DNA of 64,000 nt from Warburgia ugandensis (lineage: Eukaryota > Streptophyta > Magnoliopsida > Canellales > Canellaceae), in NCBI GenBank assembly GCA_035236585.1, contig CP141139.1, positions 37,953,217-38,017,216 on the forward strand, read 5' to 3'. Below, one piece after another: positions 1 through 12,535 of the stretch. The notes beneath the pieces are model-generated. The model was given only the letters and a program-made list of their open reading frames with translations, did not search any database and was not told the DNA's origin. How positions within the stretch are numbered: the first letter of the stretch is position 1; every line of letters starts with the position of its first letter. A program made the translations under genes and the position numbers.

Positions 1-2270
1 CGGAGGCTTAAGAGAAGACCACTTTCATGTGTCCTTTTTTAATTAGCCTTTGGGCTATGCAATGCACCAGTGACTTTTTAATGGTGTATGGTGAGTATTT
101 TCTCTGATATGGTAGACTATTTCCTGGAGGAATTCATAGATGACATTTTGGCATTTGGGTCATCATTTAATGAGTGCTTGGCCCATCTGTCCTTAGTGGT
201 GGGGAGATTCCAAGAGAAATGCCACTTCATTGTAAAAAGTAGAATTATTATAGAATACATCATGCATAGAATGGCATCAAGGTTAATAAGGCTAAAGTAG
301 ACCTCATTTCTAATATTCTCCCTCCTAGGACAATGAAGGGCATTTGCTCATTCTTAAGCCATGCTGGATCTTACAAAAGATTCATCAAGGACTTTAGTAA
401 AATTACTAGGGCCCTCTACAATCTACTAAAAAAGGAGGCAAATTTTGACTTTCATGAAGATTACATGCATGCCTTTGAATGCCTTAAGGCTAAACTTACC
501 TTTGCGCCTATCATTCAACAGCCAAATTGGAGTGCACCATTCGAGATAATGTGTGTCGCTTTAGATTACACAATAGGCATTGTATTGGGGTAGCGTATTA
601 CCAAACTCCCTCCATGTGATATATTATGCTACTAAAACACTAAATGACACCCAACTCAACTATTCCTTTGTGGTAAAAGAGTTGTTAGTAGTTGTCTTTG
701 CACTAGAGAAGTTTAGATCCTTTCTTCCAGGATTTAAGGTGATAATTTATTCAAACTATGATTCATTGAAGTACCTTCTTTCCTAGAAGGATGCTAAACT
801 GAGACTTACCCAATGGATTTTACTTCATCAAGAATTTGGTATCAAAATTTGGGACAAGAAAGTTTCTAAAAATGTAGTAACAAATCACCTATCTATGGTA
901 ATTATTGAGTTTGTTAGTGAACCTGTGCCAATTATTAAGACTTTTTTGGATAAGCATCTGCTATAGGTTTCTCAATTTTGTTGGTTTGTAGACATTGTTA
1001 ATTATCTTGTTATAGGTCAAATTCCATCACACCAGTCCAAATAAGATATATCTAAGTCTTTATCTATGCTCAAGTACTTTTTCTGGGACAATCCATGCTT
1101 ATTTAACTACTATCCCGATAAAATCATTAGAGATGTATCCTTGAAAATGAACACAACAATATCATCTCCTTTTGTCATGACCATGCTTTTGGGGACCATT
1201 ATAGTGCTAAAAAGACTACTACAAAAATCTTGTAGTGCAAATTTTATTAGCCCTTGATTTTTAAACATTCGTGTTCATGCTACAATGCTTGTGATCACCG
1301 TCAGAAGGTAGGGAGCATGGGACATAGAAATATGATGCCAATAAACCCTATTTTGATCATCAAAATTTTTTATGTTTAGGGCATCAATTTTATGGTATCC
1401 ATTTCCTAATTCATTTGGAAATTTATACATCTTAGTGGGAGTGGACTATGTGTCCAATTAGGTAGAGGTGATATCATGCAAATCAATGACCACAATATAG
1501 TGGTCAAGTTCTTAAAAGATAACATATTTTCACATTCTGGTACTCCATGTGTTATCATTAGCAATGGTAGTAAACATTTCTACAGCTAGGTTTTTAAAGC
1601 CCTAATGAAGAAATATGGTGTTGCCCATAGAGTAGCAATGCCCTATCATGCCCAGACTAGCGGGCAAGTAGAGGTATCTAATAAGGAAATAAAGCAACTT
1701 TTGGAGAAAATAGTGAACCCAAATTGGAAAGATTGGTCTTTATGATTTAATGATGTGCTAAATGCTTATCAAACTGCTTTTAAAACCCTTATTGAAATGT
1801 CACCATACCACTTAGTTTTTGGAAAAGCTTGTCATCTTCCTATTGAGTTGGAACATAGAGCATATTGGACAATTAAACAACTCAACATTGATCATGGCAA
1901 AGCCGGTACCCAAAGGAAGCTTGAACTTTAAGTGATGGAAGAAATCAGGCAAGATGCATAACGTAATGCCAAATGATATAATGATCATATGAAATTGATT
2001 CATGATAGGAACACCATGTACAAATATTTTCATTTAGGTCAGAAGGTCCTTTTGTATAAATCTCATTTGCACCTCTTTCTAAGGATGTTACGGCCTCAAT
2101 GAGCTAGCCCATTTATTGTGCAAAATGTTTTTCCTCATGGGGCTGTTAAGATTATGGACGATGGAGTCATTTTCAATGTTAATGGTCAATGGTTCTAACC
2201 ATTTCTAGAGCTGAGAAACCTTGATGAGGAAGAGGAACTCTCACTAGAGGAGAATGTTTATTAGGATTAG
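1..2270 (+). pseudogene. Athila-like Ty3/gypsy pol remnant (RT, RNase H, integrase)
   Basis: The window opens inside reverse transcriptase: AFGLCNAPVTF-like residues near base 45-80, then MVSIFSDMV and FIDD (catalytic box) at about 88-160. RNase H follows at about 400-790 with FEIMCVALDYTIG, IYYATKTLNDTQLNYS and KELLVVVFALEKFRSFL. Integrase runs from about 1070 to 2200. It has the HH-CC region near CDHRQKVGSMGHRNMMP, the core near HAQTSGQVEVSN and the C-terminal [20 protein letters not shown] and VNGQWF. Several frameshifts and in-frame stops break it, so it is a fossil. The order RT-RNH-INT, the [16 protein letters not shown] signature and the long 3' region point to the Athila branch of the Athila/Tat clade. 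Confidence 0.88.
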
Positions 2271-4029
2271 ATCCACTATAGGTCAATTGTATTTGTAGGT
2301 CTAGTAAAGTCCATAGATGTCTTACATTTTGTGTCTGCATTGTATATTTTGCATTATTGGCCACATATTGGCTACATCAACAGATTCATGCACCATCTCT
2401 AGCATGCAGGTACTATCTTTTTAATCACTCTCTCCACTTAGTTATTTCATTTGTCCATGCTTTTATTTTAAAATATTAGCAACAATGTTAATTTAAGTTT
2501 GGGGTAGGGTATTTCAAATTTGATGTTCCCAAAGTCTTTTTAGTTACTTTTTTATTCTTTTGTGTATTCTTTTCAAAAATATTAACATTTTTGACAATTT
2601 TATGATAAGTTCCTTTACAAGGATAAGAGTCAAAAAATTTTAAATATTTAGTATACCTTTGAACATCAGCTTATTAATAGATTTGTGTATAATGAGCTCA
2701 TTATTTTATCATTCTTTTAAAGTTTTCCATAATAAAAATTAAACTTGAAATATTTATTGCACATTAGTTATATATATATAGTTTAAGTTAAAGAGTAAAT
2801 ATTACTTAGAGATCCTAACAAAGATAAGTACAGACTTATAATCTAAGTGAGATTAGAACCATTCTTTCTTTTTTAGGGTTATACATAAATTCTATTTTCT
2901 TTTCTATAGAGTACATAACTTCTTAGTTGGTCTCATTAGTCTTTGTTTTGGTCAACTATTAAGAAAAAATATATGAAAGAATATACAATGAATGTCTTGA
3001 GATTATGAACATATCTTAAGTCATATGAAACCTAGAAAATGATAGATGCCACCTTTAATTAACCTAGAGATTTTAGCCTTCCCTGTGTTATTTTTTGCTA
3101 GCTAGTCATTTTAAGCCTTTATATTATAAGCCTTTCTTTGTTAGCTAGTCAAACTTAACCCTTATTCAACACTATAATATATCCATTTCCCATTGTTTTG
3201 GAAATATGTAGAAGAAATATCTTGAGAAAATGGTATAATCAATAGAGTTTAGGAGATGAACATCATAAAATGCTACAAAAGAAACTTTTTAAAGTGAAAA
3301 GAAGGGTATATTCAAAGTCAAGAAAAAAAGAGAAAATGAAAAGGTTCTATTTGATCTTAGGAGCAGTATGAATTGGATGTGGTTATGAATAAGTAGGGAT
3401 TCTTGTAAAAGTAAAATATTTTTAATAGTTGGTATGTCTCCACGAGACCATTATCAGATTTTTTCTAAGTTATCATTTCTTGTTATGAAATATGTGAGAA
3501 ATTAGCTTTGATAAACATTATTCTACTCATGTAGTTATGAAAGAATTACCCATTTTTTGAGTGATTTCATTTTGAGTGCCAATTATATTCTGTGAGAATT
3601 GAAGTTAAAGAATACTTTTTTACATTAATTTAAGTTATAATTTACTTGAAAAGTAATAATTATTTCTATAGTAGCTATATTCGCACACATTCCAAGGTTT
3701 GATTGGTAATGGAAGGTCTTTAGCATAAGGGTAAGATTTTGAACTTTTGTTTATTTTTATTAACATGCTAAAGTTAGGAATTTAATGAAATATTGAATAA
3801 AAGAAAATTCTCTAGATAAATGAAGGAACTTTCATAATGGTTTTTGAAATGCTTATGGGTATTATTTTTAGAAACCCTTACAAGATTACAGCTCATCCAT
3901 TAGGGGTTTAAAGGCTTTCTACATATGCTAAATGCAGATGACAACGCCTATAAAAGTGGTTATCAGTCTTAAAATTTTCTATTATGTCTTATTGCTCGAG
4001 GACTGAAAAAATGTAAGTCTAAGGGTAGT
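2271..4029 (+). mobile_element. Non-coding 3' region of the Athila-like element, with two polypurine-like tracts
   Basis: No ORF here is supported. A G-rich purine motif, TTTGGGGTAGGG, lies at about 2497-2509, soon after integrase. A second signal, TTGCTCGAGGACTG followed by AAGTCTAAGGGTAGT, lies at 3992-4029, directly before LTR A. The 1.5 kb between them resembles 57,100-58,643 in the second Athila-like element: both share a segment ending TATAATATATCCATT and another around ATGCTAAAGTT. Confidence 0.65.
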
Positions 4030-4076
4030 TGATATACAATGAAATATTACATATGACATCCCTATATTTAGTAGTT

Positions 4077-4199
4077 TTAATCTTGAAATTACTTTAGAAG
4101 GTGAGCCTTGGCGCAATGGTACAATTGTCTTCATGTGACCTTGAGGTCATGGGTTCAAGGCATGGGTTGAGGCTGCCCTTTAATCCTGAAATTACTTTA
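4077..4199 (+). mobile_element. Short Au-type SINE with 20-bp target site duplications
   Basis: The body at about 4097-4181 begins GTGAGCCTTGGCGCAATGGT (pol III A-box) and contains GACCTTGAGGTCATGGGTTC (B-box), the tRNA-related head of plant Au SINEs. It jumps straight to GGCTGCCCTTT, the usual Au 3' end, so the middle is missing and the element is only about 85 bp. The flanks 4077-4096 and 4180-4199 read TTAATCTTGAAATTACTTTA and TTAATCCTGAAATTACTTTA, a 20-bp duplication with one mismatch (the outer TT may belong to the SINE tail). It is inserted in LTR A. Confidence 0.88.
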
Positions 4200-4598
4200 A
4201 ATAACACTAATTAGGGTTTATTTCACATTTTGTAGGATTAGGGTACACTAACACAAATGATATTTAAGCAATCAAAACCCTAAAAGAAAGAAATTCCACT
4301 ATTTGAGCAATATTAGGGGCCCACATGCCATAAACCATGAAGTCTAAAAGTTGGGGTGTCATTATCATATTTAGTATTGTCAAAAATCCTAAAGCATTAA
4401 CCAACCTGAAACATACTAAAGAGAGTGTCTTTATGGAAAGTGAGGTGACAAACCTCTCATGCATGCATGCAAGCATTTTACCACCTTGTACAGCTTTTAA
4501 GAGAAGTTAGATTCACATAGAATGGGCACATAGACACACATGCACATGTATGCAAAACAAGTCAATTGGGCCCTACACAAAGATAACATCCACTCACC

Positions 4599-4610
<12 letters not shown>

Positions 4611-4681
<71 letters not shown>
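4611..4681 (+). repeat. (CT)n microsatellite in LTR A
   Basis: About 35 uninterrupted CT units. The matching position in LTR B (about 7190) is only a short CTCTCTTAC tract, so the expansion is specific to this copy. Long ORFs across it are artefacts. Confidence 0.97.
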
Positions 4682-4684
<3 letters not shown>

Positions 4685-5747
4685 CAAGGACCAACCATGC
4701 ATTACACATTTTGTCCATATAGAAATGGGTGTTGTATCTACTTCAAACATAATTTGTATGAGAAAATAAAGGAGCAAAATAAGTGCTGAATAGAGAGACA
4801 ATTTACAAGAAACATAGCATCAACATTCATCTAGACTTGTGAAGCATTCAGTGCCCAAGATCTACCCTTGCTCATGGATATCCTAAAGCACCCAATGAGA
4901 ACTCACCTAAACAAGGATGGACCAATGAGAATCAAGACTACAAAGAAGCCTAGAATTGAATGTCATTTGAGGAGATTTTTTGCAATGAGCAGCTCACCTT
5001 TATTTTAGGAGGAGAACATGTTTTCCAAAGGAATAAAACATTTTCCATTCCTTGAATGTTATTGGTGGGATTAAAAGTATTGGGCTGGGAGATAATCAAT
5101 GAGAGAAAGAGATTTGGACAAGAAAAACTCAATGGAATCAAAGCCATTAACTATAGGGTGCACTTAATCAAACAGATGAGAAAAAATTAGCTACAAAACA
5201 TATTATTTTGGACAAGGAAAATTCTAAGAAATCTCGGACACTTAATCTAGGTTGAAGCATGATCCAATGGTAAGGAATGAAGAGGAGAAAACCATGAATC
5301 CCTAGCCACCATCCTACACCTCATGCAAAGTAGACTTAATGTGTTTTACGTATGCTACATGTGAGTGCTTCATCATCAAAGAGACTTCCACAAGATTTTG
5401 AGAGGAAGTATGAAGGAACCTTCCTAAAAAATGCCATGCAATGATCTTCATCCTCCCATCTCCATCATTCAAGGAAGAAGGATACTCATCCAACCATTCA
5501 TCCATATATTGTCTCTAACCTTTCCCAACTCCATGTGATTCTCCCTTATCTGTTTCCATTCCTCTTTAACTCCTTCATTCTTTATCCTTATCTCTTTCCA
5601 TTTCTTGCCTTCCTTTCTATCCTCATCCAAATCCCATGTCCAAATCTCCTTTCAATTCCCTCCATTCCTTCATCAAATGCAACCTCCATCCCACTCCTTA
5701 CTTTCTTATTCTTATAATCTCAGCCATTTATTTCTTAGGGATTTCTC

Positions 5748-5754
5748 TATAAAA
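5748..5754 (+). promoter_or_regulatory. TATA box of LTR A
   Basis: CTATAAAAG follows a pyrimidine-rich U3-like stretch, about 70 bp upstream of the GA array. It is aligned with the CTATAAATA boxes of LTRs B and C. Confidence 0.55.
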
Positions 5755-5812
5755 GAATGAGAGAATAATGATAATAATGTTTCTTAATTTCCTTAGAACA
5801 TTAACTCTAGAG

Positions 5813-5913
<101 letters not shown>

Positions 5914-6723
5914 ACTCTCGTCATCTCTCTACTAGAGACATAGGACCACACCATCTGGAGAAGAGGTAAGAGTCCAGCCCTAAATCCATAAACCAATCTT
6001 CATTCTTTGCTTAAGGCTTCCTATAAGAGATAGGAAGAAGGCACACCTCTCAATTTAAGTACCACCTCCATTCCACTTCTCCTTTAGTGGAAGAGTGTGG
6101 TGTTCCTATATCTAAGAACACCATATCCATTTTTCCATTGCATTTCATTATTAAAGTGGGATGCTTAACTCCAATAGTCGCATCCCACTTTAATTCACTT
6201 CCTTCTTCTTTCTTTGCATTCTCCTAAACCTATTCTCTTCTTAGAGTTCTAGCAAAAGGAGAAGCATAAATTCTCTTTATTATTTTCCATTCCACACATC
6301 CTTGCACCATCTTCCTTCTTTCCATTGTATATTGGCTAGTAACTCTTTAGGAAAGGGTTACTCACCTCTTTCTATGGAAGCCAAGAACTTCAGCCTTAGA
6401 GGATTCTTGGATAGGGTTGAGCATTATAAGGGATGTGACAAGTTAGGCGATTCCCTCTTTGCTTGTCAACTACACTCGCAATGCCTAAACAAGTAAAAGG
6501 AGACAAATTGAAGATGAAAGGATGGCAGAAATTTAGTATATGTTTGGTTGAATTGAAGTGTAGAGATCATTGTTGAGTAGCACACAAGGGAGTACTCCAT
6601 CAAAAGTTCAAGCCCAGAAATAGGAAGTTTACTCTATTTGTTTTGCTTTGTTGGCTAGGTCAAAGTGGGATAATTTAGATTTTAATTGAACCTTGTTTAT
6701 TAAAGAGTCCTTGAGGATTGACC

Positions 6724-9353
6724 TGTCATATATATAGAAATAATATACACATACTTCTATATTGAGTAAGTTTTATCTCCAGAAATAACTTAAACATCAC
6801 TAGTAATGGTTAATTCTACATTTTGCATGTCACAGTACAAAAGAACAAAATGCATAAATTTGGAAAGGTTAACCCTAAAGAAGAGAAGACTATTTTTCAA
6901 GCTACATCATGGGCCCACACATGCCAAACACAAAGTCTGAGCATTCAAAATGAAAAATAGGTGTTGTTATCAAAGTTAGAGTAGTCAAAAATACCCATGC
7001 ATAGTTCTCATTCAAGAGAGGGTGTTTTTATTAAAAGTGATGGTATAGAGCTTTCCATGCATGCATACAAGTGTTTCACCACCTTGGAAAGCCTCTAAGG
7101 GAAGGTCAAATCACATACAATGCAAACTTCTCTAAAATAAAATAAGTCAGAAGATGGGGTCCTACATGAGATACATTCCTTACATTCTCTCTTACTCAAC
7201 CAAAAGTGGGGACCACTTTGGGGAGTGAATGACTTGTTCATGTAAGCAAGTATGTTTTTCTTTCATCCCACATGATTACATGAGAAGTAAGAAAGATGGA
7301 GAAAATAAAGGAGGTGAAGAGAGAGACAATTTATCAGAAAGATATGTTTAGAAAGCATCCATACTTTTGAAGCATTTAAAGGCTAAGATATATCCTTGTT
7401 GAAGCATGTTCTAAGTAACCAATGAAAACTCACTCAAACAAGGATGGACCAATGAGAAGATGAACTATAATGAAGACCAAAACCAAGCCACGTTAGTGGA
7501 GATTTCTTCAATTAGCTGCCCACCTATTTTTTAGGAGCCAAAACATGTTTTTCAAGGGCAGAGATGTCCCACCTTGCTTAAAGCCTATTGGCTAGAGAAA
7601 ATAATGGTGGACTGGGAGAAAAGGAAGTAGAAACCAAGACTGCATAAACAAATCTCTAATAAATCTAAGCCATCCACTCTATGGCATTCCAATCCAATGA
7701 TGGAAAGAAAATGAGCCCTTAAAGAAGATATTTTTTTATTTAAAACTTCAATTAAATCTCATCCACTCTATCTAGGTCAAAGATGATCCAAAGGCTAAAA
7801 ATGAAGTATAGAGAAGCCACAAACCCTAGCCACCACCCATTCCATGAGAATTTAAGGAAAAACCATAACGAGAAAAGATCTCCACCATCCAATCCAATCC
7901 AACAAACCATTTTCAAATTAGACTCTTTGATCTTCAAACACACACATGGAAGCGTTCCATGGTTCTCCCCTTATGCCTTTCAATTTCTCCCTCTTTTCTT
8001 GATTTTCCCTTTCCCTCTAACCTATCTTTCTTCCCATCCACCCATATCTCCTTCCCTTCCAACTTATCTCTTTCTATCCTTATCTCCATCTTCCTCTTAC
8101 ACATTCCACAGCCCCACATCTCAACCATTCATTCATTAAGTGTAAGCATAGTTTACACCCTCCATTCCCTAGGGATTCCACTCCAAAAACCTATAAATAT
8201 TGGTGAACGAGAAGGGAGTTCTATATTTCAAGTTTTCCTAGAGCTCAAAGCCTAAGTAAGAAGAAATAGAGGGAGGAAGATCACTCTTGCCTTCTCTCTC
8301 ACAAGCTTCACATGTCCAAATCCATGGAGAAGAGGTAAGAGTTCCCAACCATCCCCTATCCCTACTTCTTTTCCCCTTTTTCTTTCTCTCATTCTTGTTC
8401 TTGTCTCCTTTGTATTCTAAGGACTACAAGCATCCTTGTGTCCTCACCCTTGCACGTCTCCTCTATTTTAGTCTAGCATCTCTGTTTCATCTTAGATTTA
8501 CATACACACTTTATATTGTATTTATCATCTCATCCTTGCATTTTTTTTTTAATCCTTCCATGCTTATCTTGCATGCCCCACATTAGATCTTATAAGCATA
8601 CGCCTTATATTTTTCACAACTCCCTTTCATCCCTTCATCCTTTCATGCATTGCATGCATCTCCTTTTACATTGTTTTACACCCATTAACCCCACTTTGAT
8701 GCCTTAATCTTGTACACAATAACCATTGCATGCATCTCCATCTATCCTATACACATCTTTCAGTCTAGCATAGCACACATACCCCCTCTCTCACCTTAGC
8801 ATTACATAGCACATTTCATTACTTCCATGTTTCCACCACCTTAAAGTTACATGCACCAAGCTTCCCCCACCTCTTTTAACTTCCAAAAATCAGCCCATTC
8901 CATCTTTCTATTACACACACACAACCTTCACCTTCTATGTTATCTCCGTTCTTCTTTCTATTACACGCACCAACTTCCTTTTCATTTCATTTTTTTTTTT
9001 TCCTTTTGGGATTTGGGAATAACAAAGGAAAGGAAGAAGCCTTGTGCCACTTCTATGGAAGCCAATGATTTTTCCAATCCTAAAGCATGGTTGTGGAGAA
9101 TCAAATCCTTCCATAAAGCTATCATCATTCCTAACTAAAGGCATCATGTTGAAGAGTAGGAAGACTCCAAGTACGTACCCAGTTCCTCTATCATATCTTA
9201 AGGCTAGAATTGGTGGCTCCTAAGCTAAGGTCCACTATTTTCATTTTCTTTTTTCATTTTTTCTAGTTTTTCCTTAAGATAAGAACGCCTCTTTCAATGG
9301 CCAACCCTTCCTTAAGAATAACAAACCTCTAATCTTCTCTTTGCATTCTAATA
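6724..9353 (+). mobile_element. LTR B, same family as LTR A and C
   Basis: It begins TGTCATATATATAGAAATAA with no internal region between it and LTR A. It matches A and C block by block, including the GGGCCCACAC segment near 6910, the pyrimidine-rich U3 at 7980-8130, the TATA at 8191 and GAGGGAGGAAGATCACTCTT at about 8270. It is interrupted at 9353 by the inverted Athila-like remnant. ORFs in the pyrimidine-rich part are not genes. Confidence 0.7.
8191..8199 (+). promoter_or_regulatory. TATA box of LTR B
   Basis: CTATAAATA, about 80 bp upstream of the purine-rich leader. Confidence 0.6.
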
Positions 9354-9840
9354 TGTCTTAATTCTTAAACAAGTGCATGACCCTATTGGAGTATAGAATA
9401 GGCAAATATGGGTTGGTCCGATAAGGACTATATGATAAATGGATTTAATTACAACTTAGGCTATATTACTTTAACCTAGCCATGCAAAGGAATTTAAAAT
9501 TTTTAACTAAGGAGAAGAACTTAAGAAAGGAAAGTAGTAAAGAAACTAAACTAAGGAATTAAGACGTAAAGTAAGGAACATGTAAATCAATAAAGGAAAT
9601 TAAACTAAAAACTAAAGCTAAATCTACTTAACTAAGAAAGCAATTAAATAAGCAACTAAACAAATAAACTATAAGAAAGCAATTAAATAACCAACTAAAC
9701 AAATAAACTAAGGTAACAAGATTAACTAAGGAAATAAAGAAAAGAAATAACTTATATTTAATTAAATTGATTATAAGGATTTGTAATATAAGCAAAAGTG
9801 TGGCATATCCTAGTATCCTCAATCTCAATGGTCTCATATG
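9354..9840 (-). mobile_element. Inverted LTR 3'-end fragment (LTR D)
   Basis: Read on the minus strand it is the tail of the LTR C family: TAGTT-rich sequence, then GGACCAACCCATATTTGCC, TCTATACTCCAATA and CATGCACTTG, matching 26,500-27,090. It ends in CA at 9354. The rest of this LTR is missing, and the fragment joins integrase remnants to its right. Confidence 0.65.
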
Positions 9841-11045
9841 GAAAATAAAAATAAAAATTACCAGTATATGAACTAGTCCATCAAGATTTATGCTTTCATA
9901 GAAAGAGATGAAGCCTAGAGTTGTAAAAAAGGACTTTCTAGGATGGAGTAAAGGATTTTCTCAAAATGCTTTCAATATAAAAAAAACTTTCATCTTTTCT
10001 TTGTAAATCTTATTGCTTTCATAAGCTTCCTTCCTGGTCCTTGCTAATTCATTGATCTAGAGCTTGAGATGCAAGCTTGCTTTATCAATATTCAAACTAA
10101 ATGTTTCAATAGCATAGTAAGTTATATGTTCCAACTAGATAGGCAAATGGAAAGCTTTACCATATACAATATGATGAGGTAGCATACCAATCTGGGTTTT
10201 ATGTGTAGTCAAGTATGCCCAAAGTGTATGGTTAGTCGAAGAGACCAATCCTTATGGTATGGATTAACAGTTTTATGAAGAATATGTTAAATGGCCCAAT
10301 TAGAAACTTCAACTTGTCCACTTGATTTTCGATGATATGATGTTACAACTGTATGTGTTATGTCATAATTTTCAATAAACTTTATTTCTTATGTTAAATT
10401 TTCTTGTAGGAGCTGCAAGAGTTCTATTGTCAAAATAAGTACCATTGACACTAATAATAGCTCGAGCTATACCAAATCTTAGAAAGTTGTTTTCTTTTAA
10501 AAACTTAATTATTTTGTGATCATCATTCCTTTATGGAATAGCTTCAATTGATTGATGCCCAAATAATCAAATACCTCACCCATAAGAATGGGGTTTTAGA
10601 GGTATTATATTCTTCTAAGTTAGTCTACCTAACTTATGACAATGCTCATAAGCTTTGTGGAAGTCACGTGTGCCTTTGAAAAGGGTAGGCCAATAAAAAT
10701 CGCACTACAAAATTTTGGCAATAGTTTTAATTGCTAAACAATAGTCTCCACATGCTTTAGAATGACAGAAGGAGATGGCAATATTTTGTTCATTGCCAAG
10801 TACACACCACCTAATTATTTGATCATGTCAATACTAGAATAAATACAGATCATCCTAGAAATAATTTGCAATGCCAACAAACTAAGGGTGATGAGAGATG
10901 GGAAATAGTTAAAAATCTGGGGAATATTCTTTATTAGAAACTCTTCTAAAGGATTAGTTAGGACATGGTGAGAAAGATTGTTAGCTACTATTTTCTGTAC
11001 TCATTTCTTATCTTTAAGTTCAATGTCAAAATCCTTCTAAGAAGT
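9841..11045 (-). pseudogene. Inverted Athila-like pol remnant (RNase H tail and integrase)
   Basis: Minus-strand reading gives FDIELKDKK near 11,030 (end of RNase H), then WPTLFKGTRDFHKAYEHCHK at about 10,690 (zinc-binding region of integrase). HKIIKFLKENNFLRFGIARA and IISVNGT follow (core, D residue lost), then YHRKSSGQVEVSN-like sequence and LTTHKTQIGMLPHHIVYGKA and FHLPI. Many stops are present. Reverse transcriptase and most of RNase H are absent: the gag tail joins almost directly to the RNase H end. Confidence 0.82.
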
Positions 11046-12535
11046 CTTGGCTTAGCATCATTCTTGAAAAGAAGGTATCTTCATCTCATTCATATATTGT
11101 ATTTTGTCTTAATTGGGCTTCAAATTGAGCATTTTTCCTCACATGGTTTTGGATGAATTGATGAATGTTATCCTCCATTGGCCTCTTAGGTGGAGGCATG
11201 TAGGGTCCAAGAGAAGGTGATCCTTGGTGTGGGGTTTGAGATGAGACATTGGCATTAGGCCCATTCTACCAATTGAAATTAGGACGATTCCTCTAGTTGA
11301 GGTTATATGTCTCAAAATATGGAGAAAAAGGTTGCTTGTATGACTTTAAGGAATTTTCCCTATTCGTGAAGCACATTCAAGAATTCTAGAATTATGGGGC
11401 ATTCTTGAGTAGGAATGTGTGGTACTTTCACAAATATCGCATATACGTTCGACCTTCATAGAAGCAATCTTCCCCATTTCAATGGCCTCTACTTTTCTTG
11501 CTAGGGATGCTATCTTAGCATTCATATCACCCTTTTCAGTAATGGCATACATGCCTCCCCTAGAGAATGTGGTGGCGTACATGGGCTTATCTAAATAATC
11601 CACTTTTTCTAAACTAGCCTAGGTCTAAGCACTCTCTGCTAGCCAGCCCAAATACAACCTTGTGTACTTGTTTATTTAAGAAGCTTCCATTACACATCAT
11701 TTCCACAAACTAACAAATTTAAGAGTTAAGTAATTCATAAAAGAAGCTAGGTATATCTCATGGTTCATATCCATGATGTGAACATGTCAACAAAAACTCT
11801 TTGAATCTTTCCCAATATTGGTAGAAAGTTTCCTTACCCTTTTAGATAAAATTAATTATCTTCCAATGAAATTATTGATTTTATGCATAAGGAAGAACTT
11901 TTTCAAGAACTCTTTTCCTATTGAACCTTGTAGCAATGAATTAAACCACATCTTTCCTTTTATTTAAAAAGAAAGAAAGAAAGAAAGGAGCATGAGTGTT
12001 ATCGTATCTAAGTTGATGTTTTTTGTATACTGAGTAGTGCACACTTTATCAAAAAAATTTAAATGTAAGTAAGGATTCTCACTATCCAACCCATGAAATT
12101 TAAGAAGTAATTAAGTTGCTTTTGTTTTTAATTCAAGTGCACTACCATTTTGAGATAAAACAACACAAGAAGGTGTGCTGGTATAAGTATGCTATAAATA
12201 ATCTCTTAATGTTCTCCCATGAGAATTTTTGTTATGCCAATTTTCCCCATTTTACTATGTTGCACTCATTCCTTATTATAGTTCTTTCTCTAATCAATTT
12301 TTGGTGTATGATTGGTCCTCCATGGTGGAATAAGATCATCATCATCCACAAATGGTGGTGGTTTATCATTTAAGAAAGGTGGATGATCACCATCATCTCT
12401 ATTATTTCTAGTGCATGAATCACACCATTGATCATCTTGTTGATCTACCATCAAGGGAAACTGATTAGGTTGTATGGTACAATGGATTACTTTGTTTAAA
12501 CTTCTGATTTTGTTGAGTATGAAAATGTGCATACA
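11046..12535 (-). pseudogene. Inverted Athila-like gag remnant with zinc knuckle
   Basis: The minus strand reads an acidic N-terminal stretch (DQQDDQWCDSCTRNN to VDDDDLIPPW, about 12,300-12,450), then the gag core with LKFHGLDSENPYLHL near 11,990. Near 11,346-11,603 it gives YAITEKGDMNAKIASLARKV and the knuckle CDICESTTHSYSRM, where the last Cys of CX2CX4HX4C is replaced. A proline-rich tail, GSPSLGPYMPPPKRP, follows. Stops and frameshifts break it. It is closely related to the gag at 55.8-56.7 kb. Confidence 0.85.

Noticed and set aside
4097..4181. A tRNA gene, because A-box and B-box are present
   Set aside because: No cloverleaf or acceptor stem is formed; the TSDs and the GGCTGCCCTTT end show a SINE.
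4540..4801. ORFs of 60-79 codons on both strands across 4.6 kb, and a similar one at 5,793-5,996
   Set aside because: They are translations of the CT/GA microsatellites (Ser-Leu or Arg-Glu repeats) with no domain.
7783..8255. ORFs up to 118 codons in both strands
   Set aside because: They lie in the pyrimidine-rich U3 of LTR B; low-complexity and not conserved as ORFs in LTRs A or C.
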